64,000 bases of DNA, from contig OZ007517.1 in assembly GCA_963931865.1 (NCBI GenBank), positions 2,856,164-2,920,163 of the forward strand, in the 5' to 3' direction. The stretch's first letter is position 1. Each line of letters begins with the position of its first letter. The DNA is from Axinella damicornis (lineage: Eukaryota > Porifera > Demospongiae > Axinellida > Axinellidae). Position numbers and translations under genes: made by a program. Below, piece after piece: positions 43,510 through 61,196 of the stretch. The notes beneath the pieces were generated by a model that was given only the letters and a program-made list of their open reading frames with translations, was not told the origin of the DNA and did not search any database.

Positions 43510-46500
43510 AAGGATGAACCCTGTAACTGAGGGTGAGCCTGTGCAACGGACCCGAGCGGTAACTAAAGTTAAACTTGCAGCAGAATAATAATTATGGTGA
43601 GTCAACTGAACTTCCAAATCTTAGAATCTCCAAATCTAGCTATATACATACAAACCAAGCACTACTTATACAGAATAGCAACAAAAGACCATCCAGAACA
43701 ACAACAAAGGTGAGGACAGAGACTACAATACACAAAAGAATTCGTCCTGTGCACCAAGGAGCTCCCTCCAAAGTTGGGCAAACACTAATTAACAGTTCCA
43801 GTCCTCCACAGCCTGCTAAAGTCACTTGCTAATCTTTTATCCCAATGCAGGATAAGGCGACGTTTGTCTGTGTGTGTATTGCGGAGTTCCTGTCCCTCTA
43901 CGAGACGGAGAGACTTGTGCAGGAGCTGACCAAACTGAACATTGACGTGCACAACATAGTGGTGAACCAGCTGTTGCGGCCGGAGAAAGACCTGCAAGGT
44001 GGGGACAATCACTCTGACATCACTCTCTGCTGCTTAACCCTTTGACTGGTATAGGGACATACGGTACGCATCTTTAAAATTGATGCTGCGATTCAGCTCC
44101 GTCGCTGGTTATCGATTTCGTTACAAACATGAATGCGGAAGACGTAAACGTGAATGCAGAAGGCCTAAATGAACTCCAGAAGATCTGTAAGTGAAGCTGC
44201 ACTTAGGAAACTTAGGTGCGTACAAAGCCAGTGATGGGTGTAAGTGAGCGAGGTATGTTTTTTTGGCATATTTTGGAAACCATTTTCTTCAAACATTTTG
44301 ACATGCCAATTTTGGAATTAAATCTAAACCGGCTGAAACAGCACTCCTGTTCTACGTATAGGGTGGCTGATGTGCCATTTCTGCCAAAAATGGTCAATGA
44401 ACCAAAAGAACATTGCACTAAGTATGGGTATGTGAATGAGATATGAAGCTGGGAATTGTGTCATTGTGGTCAGCATAAAAAGAGCTTCCAAATGATGTCC
44501 TTAAAATGATTTTTCATTTCGGCCACTTTTTTGCCAAAAATTGCACTCGACCAAAGGCTATAATCCATGGTTTTTCATGATTTTGGGTCAGAATTCAACC
44601 TACTGCAAAATGGACATCATTGGAATGCTCCATTCATGCTGATAGCAATGGTGCAAATCCCAGCTTCATATCTCATTCCTAGCCCAAGATACCTAGCATA
44701 TTAGTCTGCTATAACTGCATGCATGCCTTGTTCCCAGGACTAGTTTTTCAGTACTTACACATACTCTAAACAATCAAAAACTGGAGGTGTAGTTGGCCCT
44801 GGAATGTCCCCAGGACGCCCTCCACAGCAAGTGGCAGCTAGTGCACATACATATATAGCATACATGACGACCTGATCTTTGTTGGCTTCACTGTATATCC
44901 TTGGTATGCTGTCGCTCACCAGGAGTGCTGTTTCTACAAATTTTGGTTCGTTGTTCCATTTTTTTGCCAAAGCAGCTCATCAGTCACCCTACAGAACAGG
45001 AGTGCTGTTTCTGCCAATTTTGGCTTAATTAACATGCCAATATGCAGTAATTGGTGCAAAATACTTTGCCAGTTGTGGCATGTAAACACACCACTTATCC
45101 TAATGTGTTAGTTGATAAGCTGGCATTAATTTTTGTGTAATTTATTGCCACTTATTGTCCCCAGGTGCAGTGAAATGCAGAATGTGTGCCTCCAGGCATA
45201 AACTCCAATCCAAGTATCTTGAACAGGTGCATATTTTCTAACGTTTGTAGCCATTGGTGATGCCATGTTCTTTGTGGACCAGCCACCTCCGTAAGAAAGA
45301 GGAGAGGATGTTTTAGCCTCATTCCCAGGCCCGCATGCCGCTTTCAGTTGCACGAAAGAACGCAGAGGGCCTGGTATGTTTCCTCACGTGTGATGTCAAG
45401 GGTAGAAATTAATTGAACTGGGGCTCAGAACAGCAAGAAGAGCTAAGGTACCAACTTACCACACGTATATGGCTAGCGACGGGTGACTGTCATACACACC
45501 AAGCGTTGAACATGTAGCTGGTTGAACAATACATGAAACTCCACTTTTTCGTACTGAAATTTTTGGCCATTTGTCAATTACGTAATGCTCACGTGAGGAA
45601 ACATACCAGGCTCTCCCCGCTTTTCCGTACTGCAAGCGACGTAAAGCTGGGCGGGGCCTGGGAATGAGGCTAAGGATTCTTGGCATCTAGCCCTGTCCTA
45701 CCATAGCCTCATTCCCAGGCCTCGATCCGCCCAGCCTCGCAGCCGTGGAGTTTCTCCGTGGCTGCAAGCAGAGACCTCACCCTGTTTCTAATATTATTCT
45801 GCATGCATGTTGTATTAAAATCAGTAGGCCATCTTATCGTGCATGCTGTATTAAAAATCGGCAGTAGGCCATAATATAAAATAGTGCATAGGGCTGAGCG
45901 ATATTGTCGATAATTCGATTATACTTACCAGGGCTGGGAATACATAATCATGACTATGAATTTTAATAAGTACGGCAATGCTGGCAAAGACTGATTTTTT
46001 TTGTTCCACTCAAATTTTGCTGTTATTTCAACTGACTTGATTATACTGTTAGTATTATTATTATCATTGTACTACAGTGATGACGTAGTTGAAAGGTGCC
46101 GACCACAGTTTATCTAGCGTAACCCACTAATTGGAAGTTATACCCGTCGTATAACTACCTACCCGTCGTATAACTACCATACACCCTTGTCAGCACATTT
46201 TAGTGTACACAGAAGCCACTTCAGTATACTCAGCAAGTGCACTTAGAAGCCACTGTAGTATAGTACAAGCCAGTTGTACTACCAGCTGCTGTGGTTTATC
46301 AGGAACACACTCGGCTGTTATTCAATTAGAAGCCTCGGCTGCGCCTAGGCTTCTAATTGAATAACAGCCTCGTGTATTCCTGATAAACCACAGCAGCTGG
46401 TAGTATAACTATAACCTATCGTGATATTTTTCTTATCGATCGTGATATGATTATATAAGTATCACCATAGTACCAAGCTATACCGGAAAATATCACGAGT

Positions 46501-47365
46501 TTGTTGCCGTAGTATTGTTACGAGTGCGAAGCACGAGTAACAATGCCGAAGGCGACAAACGAGTGATATGTTTCCGGTATAGCTTGGTACTATGGTGATA
46601 CTGATTTTATCATACAAACCTGGAATTTCATTGCACGTTCCTCTACCAATGAACGTAGCGAATGCGCGTTACCATAGCTTGCTTGGCGACAATGTTTTTC
46701 AGTTCTGGTTCACCCTTCGCGTTAGTACGGCAAGCTTCAAACGCTTGGGCGAGAAGGCCTGCGTACCAAGCCCAAGGCGGAGCCACGGCAGCTGTACGGT
46801 CGGTCCACGCTGATGACTGGCAGTTGTACGGTCCATTTCAAACGGGATGCCCGAGTATACGAACGAGTTCTACCTCGACTTCCGGAAGTATCGAGATGTA
46901 AGTCAGTCCTCTTCAAGAGCCCAAAAGGTAGTCAGTACCAGCTAGTCCAGGTAGTCTCTGACACGAAACTATCACAGAGTTGCTGTAGCGCACGTGACTT
47001 ACTGTACATAATACGGATCTCTCGCGTGACCAACAGTACTAATACGGATTTTTCACGTGACCTACTGTACAAAATACGGGTTTTTATCAACTGCGCTTGC
47101 GTACCAGGCTTTCCCATTGACTGCTGTACATTATTCAAACGTAGGTGTATGATAAATTTCAATATTGCTCAGCTCTAGTAGTGCACGGGCGGCGTACATA
47201 CTCTGCTAGTGTATTTAGCGATTGTTCTTGTTTCATTTTTCCTGATAGATCCATGACCTTTATGAGGACTTCCATATCACAGAGTGCCCGCTGTTACTAG
47301 ATGAAGTACGAGGTTGTGAGAAGGTGGAAGCCTTTGCCAAATTCCTTGTTCAAAGAAATGATTAG
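21795..47365 (+). CDS. ASNA1: ATPase GET3/ASNA1 (TRC40), tail-anchored protein targeting, 9 exons
   Basis: Exons 21795-21973, 24863-25010, 33933-33996, 34104-34197, 36691-36841, 37671-37775, 43851-43998, 45165-45226 and 47249-47365 join in frame to 355 codons plus TAG, the usual family length (about 340-350). [11 protein letters not shown] (residues 49-59) is the deviant Walker [17 protein letters not shown] is the switch I region; [16 protein letters not shown] is switch II; CRMC (301-304) is the CxxC zinc pair of the dimer; HNIVVNQL and VRG near the end also match. GET3 is a cytosolic homodimer that receives tail-anchored proteins and delivers them to the ER receptor. The chosen ATG ([11 protein letters not shown]) matches the acidic N-terminus; an upstream ATG at 21747 would add 16 unusual residues. 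Introns reach 8.9 kb and host other genes. Confidence 0.96.
22095..22143. mobile_element. 49-bp TAGCCTCG-family hairpin
   Basis: TTAGCCTCGTTCCCAGGCCG and the inverse CGGCCTGGGAATGAGGCTAA flank a loop of about ten bases. The flanks (tgtttcat / cgtttctcat) are only loosely alike. Confidence 0.7.
23494..23910. mobile_element. TAGCCTCG-family element with exact 9-bp duplication
   Basis: 417 bp flanked by ctcatattg (23485-23493, 23911-23919). Each terminal repeat contains its own internal hairpin ('ccagtatttcatcgcatccagtatgaaatac'), so the ends are nested palindromes. The two halves also share long inverted stretches such as 'gtagacacacgg' / 'ccgtgtgtctac'. No transposase. Confidence 0.9.
24584..24661. 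mobile_element. 78-bp TAGCCTCG-family element
   Basis: Hairpin with ends AAGCCTCGTTCCCAGG and CCTGGGAATGAGGCTA and core 'agcatttgtcatttgcaacgct'. Flanks gttgtcaca / gctgtcgca match at 7 of 9, consistent with an older target duplication. Confidence 0.7.
25265..25658. mobile_element. TAGCCTCG-family MITE inserted in a repeat
   Basis: 394 bp, flanks agctatatg / agctgtatg (8 of 9 identical). Inner parts 'gaacgaggacgctacgtttt', 'ttcaacgctcggtgagtg' and 'cttcttgctgttctgagacccacg' are shared with 45314 and 54272. Confidence 0.87.
25824..26601. mobile_element. hAT-like nonautonomous element, 778 bp
   Basis: Ends TAGGGCTGAGCGATT and the inverse AATCGCTCAGCCCTA lie between exact 8-bp copies ctccatac (25816-25823 and 26602-26609). 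An 8-bp duplication with TAGGG-type ends is the hAT hallmark. Subterminal 'aatcgtgattat' repeats occur at both ends; no transposase ORF. Confidence 0.9.
27160..27760. mobile_element. TTAA-flanked piggyBac-like element, about 600 bp
   Basis: TTAA at both ends encloses CTCTTTAGGG at left and CCCTAAAGGG at right, an inverted pair. There is no transposase ORF. It lies within GET3 intron 2. Confidence 0.65.
27987..28072. mobile_element. 86-bp TAGCCTCG-family MITE with exact 9-bp duplication
   Basis: A hairpin element flanked by gcactttct (27978-27986 and 28073-28081). Arms 'agtcccacgcccagc' and 'gctgggcgtgggact' pair around 'gtttcgttaccgtactgcaagcgacgaaa'. Confidence 0.9.
28139..29116. mobile_element. 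hAT-like element with TAGTGATG ends
   Basis: TAGTGATGTACCAATGATCGG at the left and CATATCGGTGCATCACTA at the right form inverted ends, with internal 'tatcggtatcg' repeats. Ends of the form AGTGATGCACCGAT are common in animal hAT elements. An 8-bp duplication is not evident. It contains G and C homopolymer runs (28286-28302, 28786-28805) and two copies of 'cagaatcaatctcagaggatctaaattcc'. Confidence 0.6.
29132..29247. mobile_element. Small inverted-repeat element
   Basis: TAGTCTCGTGGGCCAGCCA at left and TGGCTGGCCCATGTGACTA at right enclose 78 bp. Its ends resemble the TAGTCTC family but with a different subterminal sequence. Confidence 0.5.
29370..29880. repeat. Second copy of the 12971-13487 repeat with terminal hairpin
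   Basis: Body matches 13040-13487 with few changes. At 29370-29478 an additional perfect inverted stretch ('gaagttttgagcgtgaaaaaaccgatggg' and its inverse, summarised here in pieces) forms a long hairpin around 'ctaggtacatgtaccctag'. Confidence 0.75.
30309..30632 (-). CDS. Small charged coiled-coil protein, 107 aa, antisense in GET3 intron
   Basis: A single uninterrupted frame from ATG (context CCAACCATGG) to TAG. Residues 1-35 are polar and low in structure; residues 36-107 are rich in heptad-like Leu/Ile/Val with K, E and Q ([37 protein letters not shown]), predicting a helix or coiled coil. No signal peptide or membrane segment. I do not recognise the family. The length without stops and the helical pattern make it more likely than a chance ORF, and it lies opposite to GET3 within its second intron. 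It could also be one exon of a larger gene or a retrocopy. Confidence 0.5.
   Translation of the reverse strand: MASSGPNYTSTGGRPCAEDGKSGGLEDSNQETKHDKFFQKLFQQIFFKYGNIMRVLDEIDERIHSANQQDDSLTQESISRDLKKIRKQQERLQTVVKHATAAQKRDH
30724..31800. repeat. About 1.1-kb direct duplication, copy 1
   Basis: Shares with 32568-33740 the blocks 'gtcggtagactctgtatgtaggg', 'gcgtcgcgaaaaaccgtcgcg', 'gcctatctaaagactcaacaa', 'tagtatccatccagaaaaggg' and a terminal hairpin. Both lie in GET3 intron 2 in the same orientation. A 70-residue minus frame is open in both copies but is probably incidental. Confidence 0.8.
31532..31790. mobile_element. Long hairpin (foldback) element, copy 1
   Basis: 'aggatgtagggataccagaa' ... 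'ttctggtatccctacatcct' with 'gatgatcacacaaaacagtgaagtatacaa' paired to its inverse around a short loop near 31650. Arms of about 110 bp are almost perfect. Outer bases 'acaagtaataaaaaacat' also pair. Confidence 0.8.
31935..32270. repeat. About 65-70-bp degenerate tandem repeat, five copies
   Basis: Each copy contains a form of 'tgtccctcattgggacagatgt' followed by 'cagcctcttaaactgaatgagacacag'. It separates the two about 1.1-kb duplicates. Confidence 0.75.
32568..33740. repeat. About 1.1-kb direct duplication, copy 2
   Basis: Partner of 30724-31800, with scattered substitutions and indels. The terminal hairpin here (33463-33738) has complete outer arms 'acaagtaataaaaaacatt' that are partly deleted in copy 1. 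Confidence 0.8.
33463..33738. mobile_element. Long hairpin (foldback) element, copy 2
   Basis: Arms of about 130 bp, nearly perfect, loop around 'ttttttcattatacacgtatatggaaaaa'. Outer ends ACAAGTAATAAAAAACA. Target duplication not resolved. Confidence 0.8.
33815..33932. repeat. CA-rich microsatellite forming a GET3 splice acceptor
   Basis: CA repeats with G and T interruptions end in 'acacacacacag', and the last ag is the acceptor of GET3 exon 3. Confidence 0.9.
34231..34394. mobile_element. 164-bp foldback element
   Basis: ATACCAGTTTGCAGTGCAT and its inverse ATGCACTGCAAACTGGTAT; 'gggttttagtgcac' and 'caatctagttaac' also pair, leaving a loop near 'gccgaaggcg'. It lies in GET3 intron 4, immediately after exon 4. 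Confidence 0.8.
34601..35156. mobile_element. Inverted-repeat element, TACCGTACTC ends
   Basis: TACCGTACTCTCGCGAAAG at left and CTTTCGCGAGAGTACGGTA at right, with 'cgcccaccccc' motifs near both ends. An open minus frame (35077-34679, 132 aa) in the interior has peptide-like content ([20 protein letters not shown]) but no recognised domain; it may be a captured fragment. Confidence 0.75.
35330..35600. repeat. Partial copy of the dispersed repeat of 25-27 kb
   Basis: 'aggagtgctttttctgccaattttgg' and 'catgtcaaaat' motifs match 27130-27165, 44990-45030 and the later duplicate. Confidence 0.5.
35620..36155. mobile_element. Inverted-repeat element, TACCGTATTTCCGCG ends
   Basis: TACCGTATTTCCGCGATCAAA at left, TTTGATCGCGGAAATACGGTA at right; subterminal 'gattagtggccgccctcgaata' occurs at both ends in the same orientation. 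536 bp, in GET3 intron 4. Both this element and the one at 34601 are preceded by 'tacatg'. Confidence 0.75.
36484..36680. repeat. (CA)n microsatellite before GET3 exon 5
   Basis: About 190 bp of CA with interruptions, ending about 10 bp before the acceptor at 36689-36690. Confidence 0.93.
36950..37500. repeat. Fragments of dispersed repeat in GET3 intron 5
   Basis: 'gtatggtacgcgtctttaaa', 'gaaggcctaagtgaa' and related words recur at 44050-44210 and 61410-61560. Tandem TTCTTC-rich text at 37380-37470. No gene. Confidence 0.45.
37800..38215. repeat. About 40-bp minisatellite, about nine copies
   Basis: Units of 'gagtaaaggtggtcttggggg' plus 'tgggtgctcaccacaa' with variants (gtgagtgctcaccac, tgctcagtgcaa). 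The matching place in the second unit (40998-41125) has only two to three copies. Confidence 0.88.
38840..38847 (+). promoter_or_regulatory. TATA box of first RING/TRAF-zinc-finger gene
   Basis: TATAAAAG within 'gctctggtataaaagcagctc', perfectly kept in the second unit (41821-41828). Its position implies a start near 38870 and a leader of almost 1 kb, probably with a 5'-UTR intron (possible donor TTAGGTGAGA at about 38918). Confidence 0.65.
38972..39605. mobile_element. 634-bp TAGCCTCG-family element in the leader of TRAF-like gene 1
   Basis: Flanked by exact tttgtctac (38963-38971, 39606-39614). Ends TAGCCTCGTACCTAGGCCTTC and GAAGGCCTGGGTACGAGGCTA. It is absent from this spot in unit 2, so it inserted after the duplication (or was lost there). 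Interior without a recognised gene. Confidence 0.9.
39862..40653 (+). CDS. RING/TRAF-type zinc-finger protein with C-terminal coiled coil (263 aa)
   Basis: Uninterrupted CDS. The start used is ATG 39862 ([16 protein letters not shown]); the frame is open a little further upstream but has no ATG. RING: C26-x2-C29, H37, C42-GKVF-C47-x2-C50, C61-x2-C64, the TRAF-style pattern. Residues about 80-155 hold TRAF-type Cys/His fingers ([32 protein letters not shown]). From about 165 to 250 there is a highly charged coiled coil with repeated ERSEAQL units, then a basic tail (TTRSRTRKK). No MATH/TRAF-C domain. Probable cytoplasmic E3 ubiquitin ligase or signalling adaptor; substrate unknown. It has its own TATA box and lies in GET3 intron 6 on the same strand. 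The paralogue at 42263 shares the first about 153 residues with a handful of changes, then diverges completely. Confidence 0.85.
   Translation: MEATNSTSVKGYTYKFLQVLPDDMMCLICRLPACNPHQRDCCGKVFCKACLDEHKKHSSQCPNCRQEGKHFFDRRTDRQIKSLRMSCENEDKGCAWSGELFDLESHTKTCPCATVSCPNQCSEQVTRKELESHLLSDCQLREHTCSTCNQPMKNYETYLSSEMGSDVSELKAKLNEMEVERDEMEAERDESEAKLERSEAQLERSEAQLERSEAQLERSEEVVSQLEGEIEQMKRKYRKLDAEVKAKAQKTAKVTTRSRTRKK
40654..41820. other. Spacer between the two TRAF-like genes
   Basis: 40800-40950 has short repeats of 'gtgcacttggagcatga'. From 40973 on it is the start of duplication unit 2: minisatellite remnant, then promoter-proximal sequence ('ttatgtcacgtgaggaccatgctcgcggcc'). Confidence 0.6.
41821..41828 (+). 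promoter_or_regulatory. TATA box of second RING/TRAF-zinc-finger gene
   Basis: TATAAAAG in the same context as 38840. The downstream 50 bp ('gactgcactgcagattgtcaca') are almost unchanged between units, consistent with a conserved core promoter. Confidence 0.65.
41973..42021. mobile_element. 49-bp TAGCCTTG hairpin in the leader of TRAF-like gene 2
   Basis: TAGCCTTGTCCCAGACTC and GCCCAGGAACAAGGCTA form a weak inverted pair. It lies close to, but not exactly at, the site occupied by the 634-bp element in unit 1. Confidence 0.55.
42263..43033 (+). CDS. RING/TRAF-type zinc-finger protein, multiple TRAF fingers (256 aa)
   Basis: ATG 42263 ([16 protein letters not shown]) to TAA. The RING and first TRAF-type fingers match the neighbour at 39862, but after CSTCNQ the sequence continues with further fingers ([36 protein letters not shown]) and ends in a short amphipathic helix ([20 protein letters not shown]). 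No MATH domain. This layout is closer to ordinary TRAF RING-plus-zinc-finger N-terminal regions, so I take it as the older form. Probable ubiquitin ligase or adaptor; partners unknown. Located at the end of GET3 intron 6, with its own TATA box. Confidence 0.87.
   Translation: MEATDSTSVKGYTYKFLQVLPDDMICLICRLPACNPHQRDCCGKVFCKACLDEHIKHSSQCPNCRQEGKHFFDRRTDRQIKSLRMSCENEDKGCAWSGELFDLESHTKTCPCATVSCPNQCSEQVTRKELESHLLSDCQLREHTCSTCNQSGPYQTMTTTHMDSCPEAIVPCPNECGVANMARKFLLEHQTGCPLEKVVCGYPGCNIQLYRGEMKQHDEEYQTQHLQFSKEAFQTLLQNQRDFLALLQRVYSGQGQ
43157..43194. repeat. Poly-G run
   Basis: About 37 consecutive G. A poly-C run of about 47 follows at 43460-43506; together they could pair or stall sequencing, and the exact lengths are likely unreliable. 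Confidence 0.9.
43460..43506. repeat. Poly-C run
   Basis: Lies just left of the point (about 43551) where similarity with the post-gap segment begins, which suggests that the assembly broke at this homopolymer. Confidence 0.9.
45314..45672. mobile_element. TAGCCTCG-family MITE in GET3 intron 8
   Basis: 359 bp of the 25265 subfamily, ends TAGCCTCATTCCCAGGCC / GGCCTGGGAATGAGGCTA. Flanks aggatgttt / aggattctt resemble a decayed 9-bp duplication. Also present in copy 2 at 62706-63066. Confidence 0.8.
46288..46402. mobile_element. 115-bp foldback nested in hAT-like element
   Basis: Arms CTGCTGTGGTTTATCAGGAA / TTCCTGATAAACCACAGCAG and 'ctgttattcaattagaagcct' with its inverse pair with a loop of about 10 bases. 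Confidence 0.75.
46463..46602. mobile_element. 140-bp foldback nested in hAT-like element
   Basis: Arms 'atcaccatagtaccaagct' and inverse; core 'gttacgagtgcgaagcacgagtaac' is itself a perfect small hairpin. Style resembles 34231-34394. Confidence 0.75.
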
Positions 47366-47595
47366 ATCGTATACGTCCATGTATCATGAATTATTTCTGC
47401 CTGCTTTCCCTGTAACCAACTGCTGACAGTATGACAATCATTGACAAGAACTTTGACCTATGTGGGTGGGGCTGCCTTGACCTCTTGATGGAGAGCAGAA
47501 CTAGCTTATCGTTGCGAGTCAGGACCAGTCTGTCTGCAACTTGGCTAGATTGAGTGACACTGTCCAGGAACACAATGCCTGTGCATCACACTTAC

Positions 47596-47638
47596 CCCTC
47601 GTTCCCAGGCCTTCGTATGGGGCCTGGGAATGAGGCTA
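47596..47638. mobile_element. 43-bp TAGCCTCG-type hairpin downstream of GET3
   Basis: CCCTCGTTCCCAGGCC, short loop, GGCCTGGGAATGAGGCTA. It sits in the probable GET3 3' untranslated region or just beyond, and is kept in copy 2 (about 63756-63800). Confidence 0.55.
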
Positions 47639-47639
47639 C

Positions 47640-49067
47640 CCCTGCATGACATGGATTAGAAGTGGCCCTGTCCAACCTAAGTATAGCTGCTCTGCCAACT
47701 CCAAAGATATAATTGTACCATAATATGTACAAGGCTACAAGTGAATCATTAACTCTATCTACTAAATGACGTTGGAAGTCATGTCTTTCAGCTCATATAG
47801 TTTACTTTAAGGCTGCTTTAACATATATTATACCCTAGATCCTGTTTTCTGTGCTTCAAACCGCATAAGTCAAATTACATACTGCACTTAGCCAGATCCT
47901 TTGCATATCAGCAATGCTAACCCACTCTAGCTGAAATGAATACTGGAATTGGAGGACCCACAAGTGAGATGTGGACTTCTTATGATTTAGAACAAGGGAA
48001 ATGGCCCACCCATGCCAGCCATCTCCAAATGAGGGCATTTCATGATTCCATGCATGTGCACAGATGCTAGTGCTGACAAATTATAATTATCTGCTTGTAC
48101 AGAACACTAGCATAGAGTTAACCCCTTGGTCAAACTGGTCACCAGACTTTCAGCAGTGATATTGTGCCAGCAGAAAGGGTGCACTTGGGACAGGGGGGAA
48201 CTGCAGTGCATGCCTGTGTCTCCATATGGGCTGGGGTGACAGTTGGATGATATACCATCTTGCTATAATACGTGCACATCATTCACTCATACTTATAGTG
48301 AAGTGGGAAGGATCTGGTGAATAACACAACCCTAGCACGGATCACATCGTTGCATGTACGTTGTCAGTATAATTATTGATGGCATCATAATAACGTTCTT
48401 CTACAGATTATTGCAACATTGATTTTGAATGTGTTCACATGCAGGTTTAATTCCAGCTAGTTTGTTATTGCAGCAAGCAAGAGGGAACACTTTCTTACCA
48501 GCACCAGCAATTGTAAGCTGATGTACTTTATATGCCTGTATACACCGAGCTAGAACATAATAATAGTCTTTGAAAATACTGGTGGATGGCTTCCTATATC
48601 CCCACATCCTTTCTCTTGTTAGTCTCGGACCTTTAAATTTCGTCCATGCTGCAGAGCATATATTATATCAATCGATCACTTCCAGTAGAAACATGCAGAA
48701 ATTCTAAAAGCGAATCATGCTAGCTGGGATTGGTTGGATCACAGCATGAGATCAAGACTATTCTCCTATACAAGAAACTGCATGAGTAAAGGCATAGGTA
48801 TAATAGTTGCTGTACTCACTGGCCTATATAAATCAAATGGGTTGTATAATGCAATAATTTATTATAGATCTCTATGACGAAGTTGATACACTGATATGGC
48901 TGCACCTTGCTCCTTTTGGTCAATAGTACTACTGCTGACTAGGCACCTTTTGGTCTAGTACTAATGCTGACTGGCTAAGCACTATATATGTACACACAAG
49001 TCTAAGTTTACCTGCTACTATAGCGATAGTGCTACTAGCATCAGCACAATCACACTAGGTGTTGATA
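47640..49067. other. Convergent intergenic region between GET3 and FRRS1-like gene
   Basis: Both neighbouring genes end towards this spacer. No gene, clear repeat or strong motif was recognised. Confidence 0.5.
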
Positions 49068-60313
<11,246 letters not shown>

Positions 60314-60695
60314 CTGCAATGAAGAGAAGTCAACATTTATGGATTAGGATTACTCATGGTAACCATGAATGTGCTATAATATTATGCAGTAAGTTTTTTA
60401 GTATGTCATCACTACATCGTATGCATGCACAGCAAATCGCGGATTGTATGTTATTTACTGATGTAGTGCATGGGGTGAACAACCAATAAGGTGCTACTAC
60501 TAGCTGAGAGTTGGTTCGGAATGATGTTTGCTAATCACTCCATGCTTCCGTACCTCAAGTCCAGTACATGATACAGGTGTAAACAGCCTATACACTTGCA
60601 ACCTGTTACCATGCATGATCTGTGAGTTACAATACTCTGGGGATAACCTGTGGTCTGGCCATGGGGGGTTGAAAGTATTATGGTATCTCTGCATG

Positions 60696-60895
60696 NNNNN
60701 NNNNNNNNNNNNNNNNNNNNNNNNNNNNNNNNNNNNNNNNNNNNNNNNNNNNNNNNNNNNNNNNNNNNNNNNNNNNNNNNNNNNNNNNNNNNNNNNNNNN
60801 NNNNNNNNNNNNNNNNNNNNNNNNNNNNNNNNNNNNNNNNNNNNNNNNNNNNNNNNNNNNNNNNNNNNNNNNNNNNNNNNNNNNNNNNNNNNNNN
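60696..60895. other. Assembly gap (200 N)
   Basis: Exactly 200 undetermined bases. The true distance and even the adjacency of the two sides are unknown; the right side repeats 43551 onward. Confidence 0.99.
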
Positions 60896-61196
60896 ACCCG
60901 AGCGGTAACTAAAGTTAAACTTGCAGCAGAATAATAATTATGGTGAGTCAACTGAACTTCCAAATCTTAGAATCTCCAAATCTAGCTATATACATACAAA
61001 CCAAGCACTACTTATACAGAATAGCAACAAAAGACCATCCAGAACAACAACAAAGGTGAGGACAGAGACTACAATACACAAAAGAATTCGTCCTGTGCAC
61101 CAAGGAGCTCCCTCCAAAGTTGGGCAAACACTAATTAACAGTTCCAGTCCTCCACAGCCTGCTAAAGTCACTTGCTAATCTTTTATCCCAATGCAG

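Larger units (their letters stand above)
45889..47177. mobile_element. hAT-like element in GET3 intron 8 (complete only in copy 1)
   Basis: TAGGGCTGAGCGATATTG at the left and CAATATTGCTCAGCTCTA at the right; flanks atagtgca / gtagtgca agree at 7 of 8. It contains two further foldbacks: 46288-46402 ('gctgctgtggtttatcagg' arms) and 46463-46602 ('accatagtaccaagctatacc' arms). No transposase ORF. Confidence 0.75.
43551..47980. repeat. Segment duplicated after the scaffold gap, copy 1
   Basis: From 'acccgagcggtaactaaag' onward this matches 60896-64000 with only scattered differences, including GET3 exons 7-9, introns and mobile elements. Copy 1 additionally carries about 1.2 kb (46006-47227) that copy 2 lacks. 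Confidence 0.92.

Noticed and set aside
60528..60963. ORFs running through the N gap
   Set aside because: They consist mainly of undetermined residues.
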